Assembly: GCF_023006505.1 (NCBI RefSeq)
Contig: NZ_JALBGV010000046.1
Location: 1-46,287, forward strand
Direction of reading: 5' to 3'
DNA from: Neorhizobium sp. SHOUNA12A
GTDB taxonomy: Bacteria; Pseudomonadota; Alphaproteobacteria; Rhizobiales; Rhizobiaceae
DNA length: 46,287 nt
Position 1 is the stretch's first letter. Each line of letters begins with the position of its first letter. A program made the translations under genes and the position numbers. The notes under the pieces are model-generated. The model was given only the letters and a program-made list of their open reading frames with translations. It did not search any database and was not told where the DNA came from. Below, in pieces: positions 42,897 to 46,287 of this stretch.

Positions 42897-43721
42897 ATGC
42901 GCCTTTTGTTCCTGGGTGACATGGTGGGCAAGACCGGCCGCGTGGCGGTGTGGGGAAAGCTGCCGAGCCTCGTCGCCGACCTGAAGCTCGATTTCGTCAT
43001 CGTCAACGGCGAGAATGCCGCCGGCGGTTTCGGCATTACCGAGGATATCTTCCTCGAGACGATCAATGCCGGCGCTGACGTGGTGACGACCGGCAACCAT
43101 GTCTGGGACCAGAAGGAGGCGGTGAGCTTTGCCGGCCGCCACGAGCAATTCCTGCGGCCCGCCAACTATCCCGCCGGCACGCCGGGCAAGGGATCCGGCA
43201 TTTTTTACGCCCGCAATGGCGCGCGCATTCTGGTCGCCAACATCATGGGCCGGGTGTTCATGCATCCCGAGCTCGACGATCCCTTCAAGAGCGCCGAAAC
43301 GATCCTCGCCGCTGCGCCGCTGAAGGAACAGGCGGACGCGATCATCTTCGATTTTCACGCGGAAGCGACCAGCGAAAAGCAGTGCTTCGGGCATTTCGTC
43401 GACGGCCGCGCCAGCCTCGTGGTCGGCACCCATACGCATGTGCCGACCGCCGATTGCCAGATCCTCAACGGCGGCACCGGCTACATGTCGGATGCCGGCA
43501 TGTGCGGCGACTACGACTCATCGCTCGGCATGGACAAGGACGAACCGCTCAACCGCTTCATCTCGAAAATGCCAAAGGGCCGTTTCGAGGCGGCGACCGG
43601 ACCCGCGACCATCTGCGGCCTTGGCATCGAGATTTCCGATGCGACAGGCCTTGCGGAGAAGATCGAGCCGCTCCGGATCGGGCCGCGGCTTGCGGAGACC
43701 ATCCCGTCCTTCTGGCGGTAA
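42897..43721 (+). CDS. YmdB-like metallophosphoesterase (TIGR00282)
   Basis: This 274-residue metal-dependent phosphodiesterase has the motifs GDMVGKTGR (7-15), VNGENAAGGFGI, TTGNHVWDQKE, FHAEATSEK and GTHTHVPTAD, matching the Bacillus YmdB family that hydrolyses cyclic 2',3'- and 3',5'-nucleotides. It follows fau by two bases in one operon. The physiological role in rhizobia is not known. The start is fixed by the spacing to fau. Confidence 0.9.
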   Translation: MRLLFLGDMVGKTGRVAVWGKLPSLVADLKLDFVIVNGENAAGGFGITEDIFLETINAGADVVTTGNHVWDQKEAVSFAGRHEQFLRPANYPAGTPGKGSGIFYARNGARILVANIMGRVFMHPELDDPFKSAETILAAAPLKEQADAIIFDFHAEATSEKQCFGHFVDGRASLVVGTHTHVPTADCQILNGGTGYMSDAGMCGDYDSSLGMDKDEPLNRFISKMPKGRFEAATGPATICGLGIEISDATGLAEKIEPLRIGPRLAETIPSFWR

Positions 43722-43779
43722 CAGATGCGGACCATGGAAGTTGGGTATCTTCAGAACGCGCGACGTACGCCCGAAAATA

Positions 43780-44212
43780 TCAGCATACAATCACTTCGAG
43801 ATACTCGGGTGAGGCGAAATCCAGCATGACTGCATCGCGGGTTATTATGGGGACTTTCTTAATCCGTGCGGTGGCGATCAGGTAGCAATCTCCTGGGTCC
43901 TTATGCCCGGTATCCATCACAACAGCCGCCGCTTCGCAGGCGATCCGTTGTCTGATTGGAACAATTTTCGTCCCCGTCGCCGCGACGGCCCTCGAAAACC
44001 ATTTGGACGGCGACTTCGCGTCCAGATTTGGCGGATCCCTGTGCGCTGGCTTACGGGAAGCGATCGTCAACTCCCAGGCCGTAATTGGCGATACGTAAAG
44101 CGTTCCCGCCGCTTGGTTGTCGGCGATTGCGATGAGAGCTGTCTTCCGACAGCGTCTCGACAGCTGTGACCAGCCAGTAAAACGTATGGGTATCGAGCAG
44201 CGCGCCCGGCAA
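43780..44212 (-). pseudogene. VapC-like PIN toxin, frameshifted
   Basis: Two frames together spell one PIN domain. The first, from TTG 44212, reads PGALLDTHTFYWLVTAVETL (the catalytic Asp in LLDTH) and then turns to nonsense after SED; the other frame continues with LIAIADNQAAGTLYVSPITA, WELTIASRKPAHRD, then DCYLIATARIKKVPIITRD and ends LEVIVC. The join lies around 44140-44150, and the total length of 433 bases is one more than a multiple of three, so a single-base insertion (or two-base loss) has broken it. An internal ATG in the second frame (44070) would give only the C-terminal 96 residues, which lack the first catalytic Asp. A sequencing error is the main alternative. Confidence 0.8.
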
Positions 44213-44214
44213 GA

Positions 44215-44424
44215 TCAGCTCTTCACGGAGGGCTTGCGCAACTTGGACGAGTCACCTTCGAGGGCTTGTTCAGCAATTGGCTTTGTGAGGTCGACGCTCT
44301 TCTTTATAGGCAGCTGCGACGACTTCATTGAATCAGCGCCACGCACTTCGACAAAGCGACCGCTGTGTGAATCGCGTACCACCCACCTGCCAGTCGATTC
44401 TCGTTTGAGTTCTGCCTTTGCCAT
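44215..44424 (-). CDS. Putative antitoxin of the VapC-like toxin
   Basis: This 69-residue basic protein begins MAKAELKRESTGRWVVRDSH and has a Ser/Lys-rich C-terminus. Its place, three bases upstream of the PIN frame on the same strand, is that of a VapB-type antitoxin. The N-terminal part may form the DNA-binding half and the tail the toxin-binding part, but no named antitoxin fold is obvious. A TATATA -10-like sequence and TAGCG/CGCTA half-sites (44436-44454) just upstream fit autoregulation. It is intact although the toxin is broken. Confidence 0.6.
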   Translation of the reverse strand: MAKAELKRESTGRWVVRDSHSGRFVEVRGADSMKSSQLPIKKSVDLTKPIAEQALEGDSSKLRKPSVKS

Positions 44425-44525
44425 AGCCCTTTATATAGCGCGAAATCGTCGCTAGTGCGAGTCCAGTAGAGGTGTTGATCAGAGATCCTGGTTGCATTGA
44501 GTGGAGACTACTATGCTTCCGACGT

Positions 44526-45128
44526 TCAGCTAAGTTTCTGCTGGCGCAAAAGCCATTCTTCGAACTCCGCAGTTGTTGTTACCTCTCCATCGAGCACCGC
44601 CTCGTACACAAGCGCGCTCGGGGCAGGCTTGCCGCCTTTCGGCGCGGTTGCGGCGAGGTCGGCCTTGATGGCGAGGATGGTTTTCCGCACCTCGTCGGTC
44701 AAGCGGGGCAGCAGCGTCTTCAGATGTTTCAGGTCGGGCTGGCGGTCCGGCTCGTCGATGAACCAGATGTCGAGATTCCAGTCTTCGCCCGTGTCCGTCC
44801 GGTAGGTGAGGCCAAGATAGAGGCCGTCCGGGTAGTTTTGCGGTTCGACGTTCCAGAGGCCGCTATCGTTGCGGTAGCGCACGGCGCCGACGCGGCTGTC
44901 GAGCATCAGCTCGCCGGCGATCTCGGCGACGGTTCGGCGGGCGGCTGGGTCGAGCCTTTCGCAGACCACGGTGATGTCGATATCGCGGCGGACGATGAGG
45001 CCGAGCGCCGAGCTTCCGACCCGCACCGGATTTCCGGCCAAGCTCAAGGCATTATCGAGGCCGAGGGCGCTGACGATCGTATCGGCCTGAGCCTGCAGTT
45101 CGGCCTGCTTTTTTAAAATGTCGGACAT
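44526..45128 (-). CDS. Nucleotidyltransferase-fold protein
   Basis: This 200-residue soluble protein has a pattern like minimal nucleotidyltransferases: VGSSALGLIVRRDIDITVVC (residues 37-56), where GSS and the spaced acidic residues Asp49/Asp51 resemble the G-S-x(n)-D-x-D active site. Later segments are LWNVEPQNYPDGLYLGLTYR and DWNLDIWFIDEPDR, then a C-terminal helical region. Whether it is catalytic and what it modifies are unknown. It is not obviously part of the neighbouring toxin-antitoxin remnant, being separated by 101 bases. Confidence 0.65.
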   Translation of the reverse strand: MSDILKKQAELQAQADTIVSALGLDNALSLAGNPVRVGSSALGLIVRRDIDITVVCERLDPAARRTVAEIAGELMLDSRVGAVRYRNDSGLWNVEPQNYPDGLYLGLTYRTDTGEDWNLDIWFIDEPDRQPDLKHLKTLLPRLTDEVRKTILAIKADLAATAPKGGKPAPSALVYEAVLDGEVTTTAEFEEWLLRQQKLS

Positions 45129-45332
45129 GGCCTTCTCCGCTTAGGTATTCCCCACTTAAGGGAGATTTACGTCAGATATTAAGCTTTTGGCGTCAATAGC
45201 GGCCTTGACCGATGCCTCCCGCAGACATGCTCTTTGACATTTGCCCTGCAAATAAGTAGGAACGGCGCAAGTTCGGCTGCGAGTGTTGCAGCCACAGCGC
45301 TTCGTGCGCGACAATCCGAAAGACAGATTTAG

Positions 45333-46287
45333 ATGACCGATTACAACGGCGCCGTCCCGGCGATCGCCAAGGCGTTGGCGAAACGGGGCTATGTAACGCT
45401 GACCCCCGTCCAGAAATCCATGCTCGACCCGGCTCTCATCCATTCCGATGCGCTGGTTTCGGCGCAGACCGGCTCGGGCAAGACCGTTGCCTTCGGGCTT
45501 GCGATCGCGCCGACTCTGCTCGGCGACGCGGAAAAATTCGGCCCGGCGCGGCAGCCTTTGGCGCTCGTCATTGCGCCCACCCGCGAACTGGCGATGCAGG
45601 TCACCCGCGAGCTGGAATGGCTTTACGAGATGACCGGCGCGGTCATCACCAGCTGCGTCGGCGGCATGGACATCCGCAGCGAACGGCGCGCGCTGGAGCG
45701 CGGCGCCCATATCGTCGTCGGTACGCCCGGCCGTCTCTGCGACCATATCCGCCGCAACGCGCTCGACATGTCGGCCCTCAAGGTGGCCGTGCTCGACGAG
45801 GCGGACGAGATGCTCGATCTCGGTTTCCGTGAGGATCTGGAATTCATCCTGGAATCGGCGCCCGACGACCGCCGCACTCTGATGTTCTCGGCAACCGTTC
45901 CGGCCGCGATAGCCAAGCTTGCCAAGAGCTACCAGCGCGACGCGGTGCGCATCGCGACCTCGGCGGAAGAAAAGCAGCATGTCGATATCGAATACCGCGC
46001 GCTCGCCGTCGCATCGGCCGACCGCGAAAATGCGATCATCAACGTGCTCCGTTATTACGAGTCGACCAACGCGATCGTGTTCTGCTCGACGCGTGCTGCC
46101 GTCAATCATCTGACGGCGCGGTTCAACAACCGCAACTTCGCCGTCGTGGCGCTCTCCGGCGAGCTGACGCAGAACGAGCGGACCCATGCGCTGCAGGCGA
46201 TGCGCGATGGCCGTGCCCGCGTCTGCATCGCGACCGACGTCGCCGCCCGCGGCATCGACCTGCCAGGTCTCGATCTCGTCATCCATG
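45333..46287 (+). CDS. DEAD-box RNA helicase, N-terminal part
   Basis: Only the first 318 residues are in the window; the frame runs off the right edge. The start MTDYNGAVPAIAKALAKRGY is followed by the Q motif LTPVQKSML, motif I SAQTGSGKT, Ia APTRELAMQ, Ib GTPGRL, II DEAD, III SAT, and in the second RecA domain FCSTRAAVNHL, VVALSGEL and ATDVAARGIDL. It unwinds RNA duplexes; DeaD/CsdA- or DbpA-type roles in ribosome assembly or mRNA decay are likely, but the deciding C-terminus is missing. It is divergent from the nucleotidyltransferase-like gene. Confidence 0.95.
   Translation, partial: MTDYNGAVPAIAKALAKRGYVTLTPVQKSMLDPALIHSDALVSAQTGSGKTVAFGLAIAPTLLGDAEKFGPARQPLALVIAPTRELAMQVTRELEWLYEMTGAVITSCVGGMDIRSERRALERGAHIVVGTPGRLCDHIRRNALDMSALKVAVLDEADEMLDLGFREDLEFILESAPDDRRTLMFSATVPAAIAKLAKSYQRDAVRIATSAEEKQHVDIEYRALAVASADRENAIINVLRYYESTNAIVFCSTRAAVNHLTARFNNRNFAVVALSGELTQNERTHALQAMRDGRARVCIATDVAARGIDLPGLDLVIH

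Noticed and set aside
45235..45290. TTGACA and GGAAC elements upstream of the helicase as housekeeping or stress promoters
   Set aside because: No -10 element at acceptable spacing for either type.

Overview
The window is a 46 kb piece of an alphaproteobacterial chromosome, almost certainly from the Rhizobiaceae (Rhizobium/Agrobacterium/Neorhizobium/Ensifer group). The evidence is the high G+C with strong third-position bias, a set of small order-typical families (GapR-type DUF2312, DUF1244, DUF1192, DUF1465/RcdA, DUF4164, DUF1036), two perfect CtrA boxes (TTAA-N7-TTAA), and a dispersed tkt-gap / pgk / class I fba glycolytic block. I see no tRNA, rRNA, CRISPR array, transposase or integrase. 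Gene names rest on recognition of protein families by eye; no database search was possible.

Layout. 1-4.2 kb: end of a Pro/Ala-rich protein, a minus-strand set (formylglutamate amidohydrolase, DUF1244, GapR-like), then a secreted DUF1036 protein overlapping pyruvate kinase. 4.2-12.5 kb: unknown protein, alpha/beta hydrolase, TPR lipoprotein-like secreted protein, rpmJ, DUF465-purE-purK, ArsR-like regulator, TauE permease, a divergent ThiE-like protein and a Sel1-repeat protein. 12.5-20 kb: a rhizobial-type palindromic repeat, DUF1648 protein, SuhB-like phosphatase, a MotA/TolQ-like plus OmpA-domain envelope pair, a glucoamylase/GH144-like enzyme, an MsbA-type ABC exporter and rpmE. 20-24.6 kb: P-loop kinase-like protein, RcdA with an upstream CtrA box, a candidate CtrA-driven small RNA of about 100 nt, DUF1192, an MFS permease, a 55-residue membrane protein, and a PhzF-family enzyme. 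24.7-36 kb: SnoaL-like protein, fba, pgk, a K+(Na+)/H+ antiporter, then a non-coding stretch and the retron, then gap and tkt.

The most interesting system is a complete retron at 30.64-32.72 kb: a + strand msr-msd non-coding RNA with a 25-bp perfect msd hairpin and two msr hairpins with UUU loops, an effector protein that matches the nucleoside-deoxyribosyltransferase-like effectors of Ec86/St85 (type II-A) retrons, and a retron reverse transcriptase with NAxxH, YADD and VTG motifs. It sits against the direction of the surrounding glycolytic genes and has visibly lower G+C than they do. A 14-bp hairpin buries the effector start codon, which suggests that toxin translation is held back. The system class is known; this instance, its host context and the start-codon hairpin look worth describing.

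36-46 kb: DUF4164, zapA and 6S RNA (ssrS); a three-gene signalling cluster (CHASE3 histidine kinase, single-domain receiver, receiver fused to a HisKA_2/HWE-type kinase); a CorC/HlyC membrane protein, 5-formyltetrahydrofolate cyclo-ligase and a YmdB-like phosphodiesterase in one overlapping operon; a VapC-like PIN toxin broken by a frameshift beside an intact putative antitoxin; a nucleotidyltransferase-like protein; and the start of a DEAD-box RNA helicase running off the right end.
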